Source: Tiliqua scincoides (Eukaryota > Chordata > Lepidosauria > Squamata > Scincidae). Taken from it: 64,000 nucleotides of DNA. Position numbers and translations under genes: made by a program. The stretch spans positions 189,868,377 to 189,932,376 of the forward strand of contig NC_089821.1 of the NCBI RefSeq assembly GCF_035046505.1. The letters run 5' to 3'. The notes under the pieces were generated by a model. The model searched no databases. It saw only the letters and a program-made list of their open reading frames with translations, and was not told the DNA's origin. Positions 43,075-56,700 of this stretch are shown here, one piece after another (position 1 is the first letter of the stretch; each line of letters begins with the position of its first letter).

Positions 43075-44655
43075 GGACACAGTTGTTTTGCATTATTTTT
43101 ATTCCTATCCAGCTAGTCCATTTTACAAATCAAGCGTTTAAAACCTCAAGGGAACAAAATTAACTTCCAATAGACTAGAAGGACAAGGTGTCTTCAATCA
43201 ATCACGTTAGCAAGGGTGTGGAACAAGATCACAGGCATCAACAAAAAAAGCAGAACAAATAGAGTATGAAAAGGCAAGAAACACATCACTTCTTGCAGAA
43301 GTGTTTTTTGTAATAGTTTCGAAACACACTTTATAAAAATAACTTCAACAGTTAAGTGCAAAGAGCCCAAGTATTTGAATACAAAAACACTTGGCTACAC
43401 TTAATTGAATGACGGGTCAAGTAAAGGCAGACAATACTGCCATTTTAATCAAGTTTTAGAACAAGCACCATATGACAAGGCTTTTCAATCCAACATTCCT
43501 TTGTTTTTATATCAACATTGTTGTCATCTGGGGTAAAAAAGACTTTAGAGTGAAATACAGTAGTTATTTTTATTTGACTTGTTTTATGGTAGGTAGGAAA
43601 CAGTTACTTCATTATGAAATGCACATTCTGTTCACCAAAGTTTAAGGGCTTTGAACCTAAAGTCACAAATATGGCCCTCTGTTTTAAAAATTATAAAAGC
43701 TACTCATTGAGCTTGTCTAGTTAAATTCTTCTTACAGTAATTTATAATAAATAGTGTACTGTGGAGTAAGATCTAGGCTCTCATCTGAATAGCTGCAGTT
43801 TTCTCAAAGTTCTGTAACAAATCATTAATAGTAACTATGAAGCCAGACAAACCACTAGCACACAACATCACATCCATGATCACAACCTCCAGTTGAGATT
43901 CTTTTTTAAAGATTTGTTACTTCTCATCTTGATTGGATTGCAAAATTTGACCTGCTGTTAGTTGTATGTTGACTTAATTATCTAGCATTTTAAAAGGGTG
44001 AAGTGTTCTTCCCCAACAGCAGTGACAAGTTGCATTATACATATTGCACTTTATGGGGTATGCTGAATTTCGAATTCCACTAGCAAACTATAGGTACTGA
44101 CTAAGAGCACCTCTTTTAAGTTCAGACAAGGAATGCAACATTTCCTCAGACTAAGAAGCTTCCCCCACCCCAGCGATTTACTAAACAAGTGCCTTCTCTG
44201 TCTTGCACAATATCCTGGTAATTTACCGATAAATTAGAATTTCACATTTACATTTCAAGCCACCTTCTGTGGTTAAAACTAACCTTAGGGGCAATCAAGA
44301 TCCAGTTACACTCACCCAACAACCTGTTAACACAGTTTCTCAAACTCTGCTACTGTCTTTTCTCCCCCACCCCAAAAAGTACTGCATTCCATACATATAA
44401 AAGTGAATCATTTTTCTAGCTTTATCCGAGGCTTTCAACTTTAAAGACCGAGACGTTTCGTTAAAATACGTTCATATCACAATTCAAATGAGTGTGTGTG
44501 TTGAAAGAAAAGCTCTCAATATGCTTGACAGAAACATTCTTCAAGTTCTTTCTGAAAAGACACTGTTGAAACCTTCTGCCCATGTCTTCTACACAGGAAA
44601 AGATCCCAGCCTATCCTCATCTAAAATGGTCCACAATGAGTTTCTTTGGAATGTC
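43075..44655 (-). other. CCNC: CCNC 3'UTR with polyA signal at 43103-43098
   Basis: About 1.55 kb of AT-rich DNA free of recognisable repeats follows the stop codon. On the minus strand the first convincing signal is AATAAA at 43103-43098 (context GGAATAAAAATAA). Freedom from repeats in a repeat-dense region supports transcribed, conserved sequence. The end is an estimate. Confidence 0.6.
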
Positions 44656-44710
44656 TTAAGATTGGCTGTAGCTTGAATTTTGACTTCCATTTGGACCTTG
44701 GTCACCTTCA
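44656..44710 (-). CDS. CCNC: CCNC last coding exon
   Basis: Encodes (S)[17 protein letters not shown] and TAA at 44658-44656. Acceptor AACAG. The 3'UTR continues to the left. Confidence 0.95.
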
Positions 44711-47700
44711 CTGTTTGGAGTAAAGCAGACAAGAATGCATACATTTATTTTTTACTTTATCAACTTGTTCTTCCTTGGAAAGCACAGAGCAGCAGTGACT
44801 CCCAGGGAATCTCTGGTTTATCTGTTGAACACTGCTTCTGAAGCCTGCCTATTCTGGTGATTAATCAGATCCTGTACACAACTATACAGTTTATGAAGGG
44901 CCCAGTCCTATCCACCTTTCAAGCACCAATCCAGCTGCAATGCAGCCCCAAGTTAAGGCAACAAATGTTCCCTTGCCCCGAGGAGGCCTCTGTGATTGCC
45001 CCTCCACTGCAGGCTGCAGCACACAGCCTGCCGGCATGGCTGCATCATTGCTGGAAAGTTGGATCAGACGGGCCTAAGTCATCACTACATCATTCAGTGT
45101 ACTGGAGTTGTATATTAAGATGCTCTTCTGCGAATAGAAGAAATTCCACTTGTGTGGAGGGGGGGGGGTTGCTCATCTCTCACCCAATGCCATCTTGGAT
45201 CCAGAAAACTTCCCATCCCTCAGGAGCAGATATTCAAGGAAAAGCATAGGGAGCTGCAGAGGGAAGGGGGAGATTGGCAGAAATCAACTCCCCCTCCCCC
45301 TGAATGTACAGAACTTCTCCCTTTCATAGAAATACACCTACAATCCCTTTGATTCAAGCTGAGACAGTTCAGAGTACGTTGCCTACTTAGTTCTAGAGAG
45401 CCTATCACGTAATTTCAAAATAAAGCTAGTAGTGCAAACACTTGTAAAAGCTTGCTAGGGTCAAAAGATACAGCTCTCTTCATATCCCACAGCAAAAACA
45501 GCCAGGAATGCCCTGGACAGAATTAGCTCAATGGAAGATGACACACTGATAAAATGCTGTGTTTATATGCCCAAATATGATAAGCCCAATTTTGAATTTT
45601 TCCTCCAACTTCCACTACTGCTTTTGTTCGAATACAGACAGAAAAAAGGGAGGACACTTACCTGTTTGGAGGTGGTTTTGGTTTAGGCATCTTACTTAGA
45701 ATAGTTGCCATTTCTTTCCTTTCGTCAAAGTTCTTCCATTGCTCATACAGTTTCAAGATAACCCTGATTATTTCTAAAATCTGAACAAAATATATATAAA
45801 TATATGTTTACAGAGGACACTGCCAACAGAAGTTTGTATGCATTCTCCTTTCTATGCCTACAACTGGCACACATTTTATATACATTAAGCAAGTACGAGG
45901 CCACCGTGTGACCAGTGAGCTTTCCCTGGAAACTGCCCACTGTCTGATACTAGTTTATACTTCGGGGAAAGAAAAAGGGGGGGGGGCAGAATGTCAAAAG
46001 GTATGTTTACCTACCCTAAAATATTGACTGCCTTAAGCCTTTGGTACTTGGGGATTTGTTTTTTTTATGAGCTTGAATTTGTCCAGTGGTTCCCAAACTA
46101 GGTTGTCAAAACGTCCAAGCCAGGAAAGCCCTGTTGCTGCCTCCTTAAGGGGTAGGGCAACAGTGGCGATGAGATCTCCACAATCATGCTGCTGCAAAAA
46201 GAAGAGTTTCTTTAACATACCTGGGGGTTGCTCTGCCTCCCCAAAGGGTGTGGGGGAGCCCATGGCCCCATCTGTGGGCCTCCCCGAGCCTCAGAACTAC
46301 GCCAAAAGCAATTGTGACCCACTTCCGGTTTTTGTTATGAAACCGGAAGTGGGTCACAATAGCTTCCGGGTGCAGTTCTGAGGTGAGGGTAGGCCCGCAA
46401 AGGGTAGGCAAAGCAAACCCCAAGTTTGTTAAACCCAAACTTTCTGCAGCAATCATGGAGGTCCTGTTGCTGCTGTTGCCCTGCCAAGACTTACAGTGGT
46501 CCCTACTTTCTTGTAAAGTTTGGAAACTGCTGTCCTTATCCTATTTGGAATTAACATCAAGTAACCTCTACCATGTTACAAGACCCTATGATATTGTAAT
46601 GATGTCACTGCAATTATTCTGGCATGTCCAGATCAGTTGCACGTTGCTCTGAACAGCCCACTTTTTTCACTTTATTTTCAAAGTGAAAGAAGCGGGCGGC
46701 TGTCAGGCTGCCTGCTTCTTTCACTCTGAGAAGAAAGCAAAATAAGTGGCTGGCTGGGCTGCTCAGAGTAGCACGCAACTGATTTGAGCGTCGGGGGGGC
46801 AGGTTCTCCTGTTTCCCTTGCAACCACTTGGAGTGGTTGCAAGTTGTTCAGAACAGACACCTTTTTTTTCTTTGAAAGAAGCAGGTGGCCACTCCAAGCG
46901 ACATGCAACCACTCCAAGTGGCTAAGGCGGGAGAGTGGATGGCTTTGCTGCTCCTGTAGGCATCCTGCCCAGGCTCACTTGCTGCTGCTGACCCCCGCCC
47001 AGTACACAAGGGATAGATTTTGCTCTGGTGTTCGGCTATTAAAACAATCACAGCCATTTTCAATTCTTGCTCAGGTTGCCCATAGCTTTCCAATTTAGCC
47101 GAAGAGTTTTGCAGATGCTTTTGGTGTTCCAAGTTCTCACCAGTTATTTATTTAAAAGATTTATTTCCTGTCTGTCCCCCTAAAATATAGGGCACTCAAG
47201 GCGGCTTACAGTAAGGACAGTTAAAACAATGGAACAGTAAAATATCAATGCAAAATTAAATAGCGCCAAAAATTAATACAGCAGCCTATCTAAAAAATTA
47301 ACAGGGAACAAAAATGTAACTATAAATTACAAAATAAAAACAGCAAAGATAAAAAATAATCCAAATACCGGACATATTCAAGAGGGAAAAGCAAGATGAA
47401 AAAGGAATGTTTGAGGCCTTGCTGGAAAGCCAGCAGAGAGGGCGCAGTTCTTAATTCTACCAGAAAGAAGTTCCATAACAATGGTGCTGCCACAGAGAAA
47501 TCCCTGCTTCTTATCACCGTCAATCTGGCTTCCGCCAGGGCTGGCACATGCAGCATGACAGCTGACCTCATGAGACAGGCCAGCTTATATGGGAGCAGAC
47601 AGCTCTTCAGACACTCTGGACACAAGCCTTTCAGGGCTTTAACAAATGCGCAACATTTGTTGCCGAACCATTATGAAACATTTAGCTCTCCCATTGTGCC

Positions 47701-50700
47701 GAACACTCTGGTACCAGCATCATTCCACTCAATATGAAATACAAAGCTAGCATGCAAATTTTCCAGAGACTGTATAAATCTGAAGTTAGGATAGTAAAAA
47801 CTTTTATCTACCTTCTCCATATCAACAGAGAGTTCAGCAAACCACTGCCTGGCATCCTTCTGCTGAACAACACAGGTCACATGGAGGCAAGCTACAAAGT
47901 AAACAAAGGTGTATGTACATAGAAGGTTAAATACAGTTTTTGCAGAATAAGGTGAAATACGCCATTAACAGAGCAGGACATTTCCCGAACATTTTCTCTG
48001 TACTACTGTCTCCCTCTCAGTTCCATTATGCCATTCTAGATATTTCTCATAACTGCTACACTTTTAAAGATGCACATAACAAGCCTAGTTTCTCAGTTTC
48101 TTAATGAGATTTTTTTTCCTAATTGGATGTCTGCAGTATCAAAAGCATGTCAGTTATTTGAAAATGAAATGGTTTAACCCGATGTACAGACACTTGAATT
48201 TCTACAAAGATGGACTCAATACTACAATATTCCAATTCAAATAGCAATAAAGCATTTTTAATGTTGTTACCTACCTAGAGCTATCATGAAAGGAGGGTAC
48301 AGCAGACAAAGATCAGTTCTGTATGTGTCATTCACTATCCTCCTGCACGAACAAAAGCAACAGATCAATATGTCATTTAGGACTCCATGCCACAGAGTCG
48401 AAATAACACTGTAGTATTTATATGCACAGGCACTAAGGTTTAAGATGTCTTAGCATATTTGGCATCAAGGACAGTCAGGCACGCCTGCGCAGTTGAGCAA
48501 GCTCAACCAACCTTGAAAATATGTTGGGTCATTGAACTCTGTGCCTGTGAGCAGCAGAATGTTATGAAGGAGACTCTTATCTAGGAATGTGTTTGTGGTT
48601 AAGTTAGAACTAGCTAGTAGGCAGCCAGTATGAATCTTAGCATCCTTGTGGAAATTTCCCTACTACGTAACCTTATATCATGTGTTTTGAGATTTAAAAA
48701 GCTGGGTCAGGAGCTGGGAGATTTCTTCTCCCTTGATTTCATTCCTGCTCCTGCTTCCAGCACTTTCAACCTCTCTGAAACCTGTGTCTGTTGTCTAATT
48801 CTTGCCATGGCTTCTCTGCAACATCAAAGCAGCATCTTAAGCTGCTCCCAAGTAGCACCAAAATGCTACATAACACAAAATGAACAAAAGAGCATCTACT
48901 TTAGCATTTTGTTTCCATGATGGCCAAACAGCCACTTCTCAGAAGTCTATAAACAGCAGAGAAAGACATACTTCTCTCCTGCCATTGCTCCACTGCAGAT
49001 GACTTCTGAACTGGTAATCAGAGGCAGACAACCACTAAACATGGAGACAGTTTATATCTAGCCATCACAACTAGCAGCCATTGATAGACCTTTCCTCCAC
49101 AAATGTATCTAGCACTGTGGTTCCCAAGCTTTCTCAACCTGTCTCTGCCTTAACCTGTTAGCCATTGGCCACAGCTCCCCATTACTTTTGGAGATGGAGT
49201 AAGCCTGGTCTCAGTAGTACTTCCATTTTTTCTTCCTGAAAATAATTGGGATGAAGGGAACTAGGTGTGTTTGCTTGCTGCACTAGAATATGACCCAAGG
49301 CAGCAGAAGTCAGACTCCAACCGCTAAATAGGCCATGAAATTCCCTTCCTGGAGGTGTCTGGCAGACAAAGTCATCAAACTGCTGCTGTTGCTAGAGAGA
49401 GAAATGCATACTGGGGTTTTGCTGCAAATGGAGGAGAAAAGGCATGTGTGCAAAAAGCATGTGCAAGTGCTAACCTGGTCTGTGTCTGCTGCTGACTGGA
49501 ACCTTCCCCCACCAGTCCCTCATCATGTTACAGGGCCAGCTGAAAAAGCAGATCCAGTCCTTGGTGTGTCTGCTTGGCTTTTCGATCCTCTGCTGCCTCC
49601 CACTCCCTCCCTACTTTTTCTCTGTTTCTGTAAAAAGGGAAATGTTTGCCTCTCCCTAACATGGCAACAGACTTTTGGCAGTCACTGACACCAGTGGCGG
49701 TAGGTGCAGAAGTTTTGCTCAAATGCTCCTGCTTTTGCAAACCAGAGAAACCTGATGCCTGCAGCAAGAGGAAGAAGAAGCGCTTTGCTCTCACCTCCTG
49801 GAGAAGGGATCAGGGGAAGCCATTCAGAGTGTTAGTCTCTCATCTCCTTCTCCTTCTGTCCCAAGCAACTGTGCTTTCCCAGGTGATGGGACATGGAAGA
49901 AGCCTCCGATGACATTTGCAGTAAAAAGCAGGTTCATGTGGAAGAACGTTGTCCTTCAGCTAATCCTTCAATTTGTACTAAAATTAGTATTATTCCCTAA
50001 GGAAATGTTCTTATATTAGCTTGCATTGCCCTGACAAATTGGAAGGTTTTATTTGCCAAGCTACGCTTAAAATTCAGCGCAATTGTTTCCTTTAGGGCCC
50101 AATTCCATCCAACCACAATGCATTCCTGAAGAAAGGGAACAAATGTTCCCTTACCATAAGAAGGTCTCCATATCTGCTCCACTCCCACCTCCACTGCAGG
50201 ATGCGGTGCATGTCCTCTTGGCACAGCTACATCACTGCTGGACAGCTGGATGAGGTTGGGTCCTTAATCTTCTACTATTATGCATATGAAAACACTCTAG
50301 TAAACTATATTGTTGTTACCATGCAAGGGGTAGCATCATGTCTTCTTGGCCCATATCCTGCACATACTGGAGTAGAGGTCTGTAGGGATGATATACTATC
50401 AAACAGCAGTCCTACAAGGATTTTTAAAAAAAGAAGAGTTAAATTACAGTACAAAGCTCATTGCCTTAGCATGCACTTGAAACATTCAAATGAGGAGCTT
50501 ATTGTCTTCCTTCTGAGTTTCTTTCAAAACGTCTGCCTTGCAGCACCCTTGTTCCATCAAAATGAGGGCAGATGAGAACATTCCTCCATAGATTGACTGT
50601 CAACTTCCTTCTCCCTCAGGGACACCAAGTGACACAACCGAAGCATACACAAACCATATTTGTTCACAAACTTTTAATTCTTCACTGGAAATAAACATGC

Positions 50701-53700
50701 CAATCAATGGTGTCATTAAACACTATAAGCAAAGAACCATGCCAAATACTGGCACTGGTTTGAAATGCAAATAAGTTCTCACTTCTCTTTGTGATAAATT
50801 CTGAATTATGCCAGAGGGATCATAGGTGAAAAGCCCTGCAATGAGTCAGGAATAGGGATGCAGCACAGAAAGGTACTATATAATAATAATAATAACTTTA
50901 TTTTTACCCCGCCTTTCTCCCCAAAGGGACTCAAGGCGGCTTACAACAGGTTAAAACAGATTAAAAACATAATTTAAAAACATATAAAAGCATATTAACA
51001 TATATATTGCAAACCACACACACATGGTCCCAATGTTACTCAACGTACCCCAGGAAGGTCGTAAATGCATTACTAGCTTACTTTACTCAGGTTAATTGGT
51101 TTAATAGCCAATAGGCCATACACCATGCTTTAAAAATTTTAAAACGCATTATGACAAGTTTGCCACCTCTACAATACAATAAAATCTTTTTACAAACACT
51201 ACTCAAATACAGTTTTAATTTTACAGGATCAAGAAGGGCTGAATATTTCAACAACCATTTCTTTAGAAATCTCTCTTGCCATTTCATTTTGGGCAATGAA
51301 AGAAAATGTGAGATGGTGTTACAGGTTCTGACAAAGGGCAGTCACAACAGTGTTCATCCAGGGATATCTTAAGGAATCAGCACCTCATATGGGCCGTTGG
51401 ATGTGCATTACAGTGCTCAATCATTACTAGCTTACTGACAATATCCAAGGGGAATATAGCCAAACTGAACGGATCATATGTTTTGCTTTTAAGAAGTTGC
51501 TTAGGGCTGGATTAATTAATGTCGAGTCTTCTACAGAGCCTCAGCCACATCAAGACCGTATTATAGGACAATGATCCCAGATATCTACTTTATGAAGTTT
51601 ACACTTCTCTGACTCCTTGCACTGGTCACAGACTATGGTAGCAGTTTTCAGAAGGAATACCAGCAAAATAGCAGCCACTTTTCCATATCTAAAAACCTAC
51701 ATGCTGGCAATAGCCTGCCCAGCATGAGGAGAGAACAACTGAGCTCCCTGACTGCAGCCATTTCAGGTGTTGATTGACTGGTAGAAAAAGCAGCTGTAGT
51801 TGCCTTTTTCTCCAGGAAGATTCTGCTTGTCATAGCAGGTTTGTGCTTACAATATTGCTGATGCTTATTGCATATGTAGATTTTGCATGCACAAGTAATA
51901 GTACAGAAACTTCCTGGGGCAGCTGTCATCTGAATTGTAGTGTAGACAATCCCCTCAAAGACATTCCCATTGCTTTAAAGATAGAGACCTTTACTCATTT
52001 TTTTTTTGGACAGTTCACACACATTTGTGGGTCACATATTTTACTTACAAAAAGAAGAATGAAAAGGCCAAAGCTATGCGTGGCCACTCACTATATCCTA
52101 TTTCAGAGCATTATATTTTGCTGTATAAAATTGAACGGAAGCATCAATAAACAAAGAGAGGAACTTACCATTAATTCTAAGAGATAGAATTCACATTCTA
52201 GTATCTACAGAAATATAAAAATGAAGTTAATCAGATCAATTATCCTCCTTACTCACTGGAAGTGGAGGCCCAACCCAAATTCTAAGCACATTCATTTGAG
52301 GTAAGTTCTACTGTAACCAAGAGAACCTGCTTCTAAATAAGCTTGCTTAACATCAGGATGTCTTCAACACACAATCAGTATCCATTCATTTTTCAAGTAT
52401 ATTGAGTGTTAGATGCTAAAAGGTCTTCCTCTACAGTCTACACTGCACAAAGTCCCCCATTACATAACACTCATGAAGCTTTATATAGTGCAGAAGCTTT
52501 ATACAGTAGGATGGATGGATGAAAGGATAGATATCCCACCCCCCAAAGTCTTCAGACACAGAATGCTGATAACTAGTGGAAGACTCAGAGCGCGGAGATA
52601 AACTTCACTTATGACAGACCAATGCATCTTCTCCTATTGCATTGCACAATTAAGGTTTTTCTTTATTTACATTTTACATGAGAGATTGTTAGAGGCTTTT
52701 CTCTAATATCACACTGGCTGAGCATAGTGAGACCTTTGGTTCAACTCATCTGTTTAGCATTCAACTTGTTTTTTATTTGATAACCTGAACATGGAGATAT
52801 TGGAATAAGGAATGGTATACACATTCAGTGCACAATTCTATATTTTAAGTTTTAAATATCAGCTTAACCTCTTACCCATTTTTAGACAACATATGGAAAT
52901 GCAAAATATTAACTGCCTTGGAGACTGTGAGCTCTTTCGGGACAGGAATATATTTATTTTGCTATGTAAACAGCTCTGTGAACTGTTTTTGGGTTGAAAA
53001 GCAATTTATAGAAATATTTTAAATAATACTATTCAGAATAACATTTTAAGGTAAAGAGAAAGAAACAATGCAAAATAAATAATAAAATGACATCTGAAAT
53101 AAAACCTCTTGAACATTATGCTTTACTAGCATGTCTCTAAGCTCAAACAGAGCTTTATGTCTGCAGAACTAAAAAAGCTCCTTCAGTGCTTTACACAGTG
53201 AAAGAGGAAAGGTTACGTGTCCAATACAAAAGGCCACAAAAGAAAAACTTCATGCACGCTATCCTAGTCAATTTACGTACTGGTAGTTTAGACATATGCT
53301 GACATAACGTGCACATCAGTTTCATGAAGCTACAGTTTGTTGGACATAAGTCACCTATTCCCCAACCATGTTACGTGAAAATATACACAATGCAACCCGG
53401 GCCTACCATACTCAACAATAGTTTAAAAGAGATGTGGACATAACCGATGGATTATTTGGATATGTTGCCTTTGTTATCAAGTCAAATGGTATACCATCAA
53501 GACATTTGTTGGAAGTCTGCATCTTTCAGTGGCAGCAAAAGGCAACTATAGCGCATTTACATGGTTAAAGTTATGGTTACATGATGAATTTGAATGAAAC
53601 TAAAATAGCAAGCAAACTACAGCTGGTTTGAAATAAGGCATTTACAGCCCAGTCCTGACCTGTCCGGGTCATGTGGCTGCAGCGGCACCGAGAACAGCTG

Positions 53701-56700
53701 CTGCCGCATTCTGCGCACCTCAGCCTGCTGTGGGCGGCGCCTCGGGAGAAGGGGACTTTTCCCCTGCCTCCCCGCTCCCTCCCCCTCCACGCCTCCCGCT
53801 CACCCTCTCTCCACCCTCCCCACAGCTTCCCCCTCCCTGCCCCACTCCCCACCCCCGCTTACTGTGCCATGGCTTTGCGGTCCATGAAACCGCTGAGCAG
53901 TGGAGGACGGGCATCCGCCTGGCGCTAGCCCACCGCTGGCCAGCGCTGGGCTAGCATGGGCACTGGCCCGGCAGTAAGCCTCGCAGACGTGCCTTATGGT
54001 ACATTTGCGACAGTGCATTATGCCAGAAAGCCGGAACGCTGAGCTCAGGATTGGGGTCTACAAAGAATGTTTATACACATGTGGCAAGCAGGATGTGAAA
54101 CTGTGGATACCAATATTCAATCCAATGTTTGTTTTTAGAATTAAATTTCATACTTCTCTCAAGAAATTTACATGCTGATGTTTCTAGGTAATCAAACCAA
54201 AAAGTCACACTTTGATTTTTCATATATTTAGATACTTACATGATTCATCCTATAAGGAAATTCCTTTGGAAAGGCATAAGAAAACCTAGTTTTCACTGCA
54301 GGAAAATGAAATCAAGAGATTTATTGCTTGGAAACAAAACAACTTAACATACTTATTTCTCTCTCAGCCTCCCAATCACAAAACACATAACCTCTAAGAT
54401 GTTATCTGATCACCTTGGAGTGGGGAAGGAATGGGAAAAAACCCCAGCATTCATCGCCTGTAGGACAGAGATCTTTGGATTCAGCCTTTCCCATCCCAAA
54501 ATAGGCAATAGGAGCTGTCATAATTGACAGCAGAGGTAATCTGTTCCAAAAATCAGACTAGGACATGGTTGGAAGAACATGACGAAGCACTCTTGCTGAA
54601 GGTAAGCAAGTCTGAGTTTGAACAGAGCTTGAATGGAGAGCCACTTGACTTAGGCATAGCATCCTACTTTCTATGAAGGCAGGATATAAAAGGTGATAAA
54701 CAAATGACACAGGAGCACACCTCTATGTCAGAAGTTCCCAAAGTATGTGTTGTGACGCCTTAGGGAGATGTTCCCAAACGCAACAGCCCAGTCAGGGAAC
54801 CTATGTCACTGCCTCCTTAAGGGGTGGGGTGACAGCAACAGTGGTGATGTGATTGCATCACTGCAGAGAACAAAAGCGCTTTTAAAAACTTGCCTGAGGG
54901 TCACTCTGGCTCTCTAGAGGGTCAGGGGAGGCTGCAAACCCCTCTGCAGTCACAAAAAAGCTACTTCCAGTTTTGTCATGAAAACAGAAGTGACTTTTTT
55001 GCTATTTACAGGAGTTTGGAGGTGCAGGGAAGACTGCAGAGGGAGTTGTAGGATCTCCTGGAGAGCCACAGCAACCCTCAGGTAAGTTTTTAAAAGCCCT
55101 TTTGTTCCCTATGGCAATGCAATCATATTGCTGCCCCCACAGTGTCCCAAACTCTGAGAATTTGGGAACTGCCGCCTTAGGGCATTAGAGCACATGCAAG
55201 GCATGCCGCAAGATATCCCTGGTGTCCCAGGTGGCAGCATCTTGGATCTTGCAAGACTTGGGCACTGGCAGCTTGGATCTTGCAAGATTTTGCAAGCTCC
55301 AAAATGGTGGCACCTGACTAAGCCAGGAAGAAGAGGGTACAGGGGCATCATGATCCAGTCAAGTTTGGGAACCACTTATGTTCCTGTCTCACACCAACCT
55401 TATAGAACTCCTCAGTCATTTTCCCCCACTAGAGATATCCATGTCCATGCAATGCACATGCAGCCTACAAACACTATTTTCCCTTCGCTAGCTGTGCAGC
55501 AGCTTGGTGGCATTTCTGGACACACAGCAATATCATCATTGCTGCCCTTCTGAGAACTCCAAACTGCACAGAGCTCAGCTTGGCAAGGGTTTGAGGTACA
55601 TAGTCACACAGTTTAAAGGGGAATTTAAATTTTAAAGGGAAGAATGCCTACAATTCCAAAAAGAGCCAGGGTGGTGTAGTGGTTTGGGAGGTGAACTTAG
55701 ACCTGGAAGATCCAGGTTCAAATCCCCCCTCAGCCACGAAGCTTCCTGGGTGACCTTGGGCTAGTCACTTTCTCACTGCCTCACCTACCTCACAGGGTTG
55801 TTGTGAGGAAAAAAGGAGCAGAGCAATTGTGTAGACCGCCCTGAGCTCTTTGGAGGAAGGACAGTATAAAAATGTGAATGAATGAATGAATAAATAAATA
55901 AATAATTACAAATCCTCTCCTTAACTCTGATGCTAAATGCAATAATCTTCAGTTAAAAATGAAAGCAAACAGCAAGAAACTCTGTCTTCTGAATCATATG
56001 GATTTTCCAGACTAGTCAACAAAATGCAGCTGAAGTGAATAGTCAGGAAACATTAGCAAATGAGATAGCATTACAAGGGTCCAGGTAAAGAAAAAAATAT
56101 ATAGCACACAGAGTGCAATCCTAAGTATGCTTGAAGCAAGTCTCACTGTTACACTGCTATTCATTACTCATATATCACCACCAGTGGCACTTTACATGCA
56201 ATGTAGCAACAGGTTCCTGACCAAGGAACCTACATTACAATCTAATGTTCAGTGGGTCTCATTCTTAGGTAAGTGCGTTGGGGACAGCAATCTAAATTAT
56301 GCTGAAAAGGCACTTTAAAATAAATTACCACCTCCTGAAAGTTTCTTATTTGTCAAAAGCATTTACTAATGTGGGAGCACTTGCAAGTCTGTGGAGATGA
56401 ATTTTTCCACCATTACCTGTGCACACATATCTATTATTGGAAAATACTTTAAATTTAAATGGATCTTAAAATATCAGGGCTAGAGCAACCCATTCCGCTT
56501 TACTGCTCTGGAGATGGAAGACTGGATTTATTTTTTTGGATTTTTGAAACAAAACCAAATCACACAAGAACTTGCATTGCATTCGCCTATGGTAGCACCA
56601 GCGTGACAAGTGATATTTGAGGACAGCTTCCTATGATAGAAGGTAGCCATTTAATCAATGACGCTTCAGCACAGAGTGTGTGATTCATACTTACATACAG

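Noticed and set aside
53577-54018. GC-rich block as CCNC promoter/first exon
   Set aside because: CCNC exons continue upstream to 58403 and the block has inverted transposon ends.
55663-55730. tRNA gene
   Set aside because: A and B boxes are present but the body has a SINE core and a LINE-type tail, and no cloverleaf 3' half; it is a tRNA-derived SINE.
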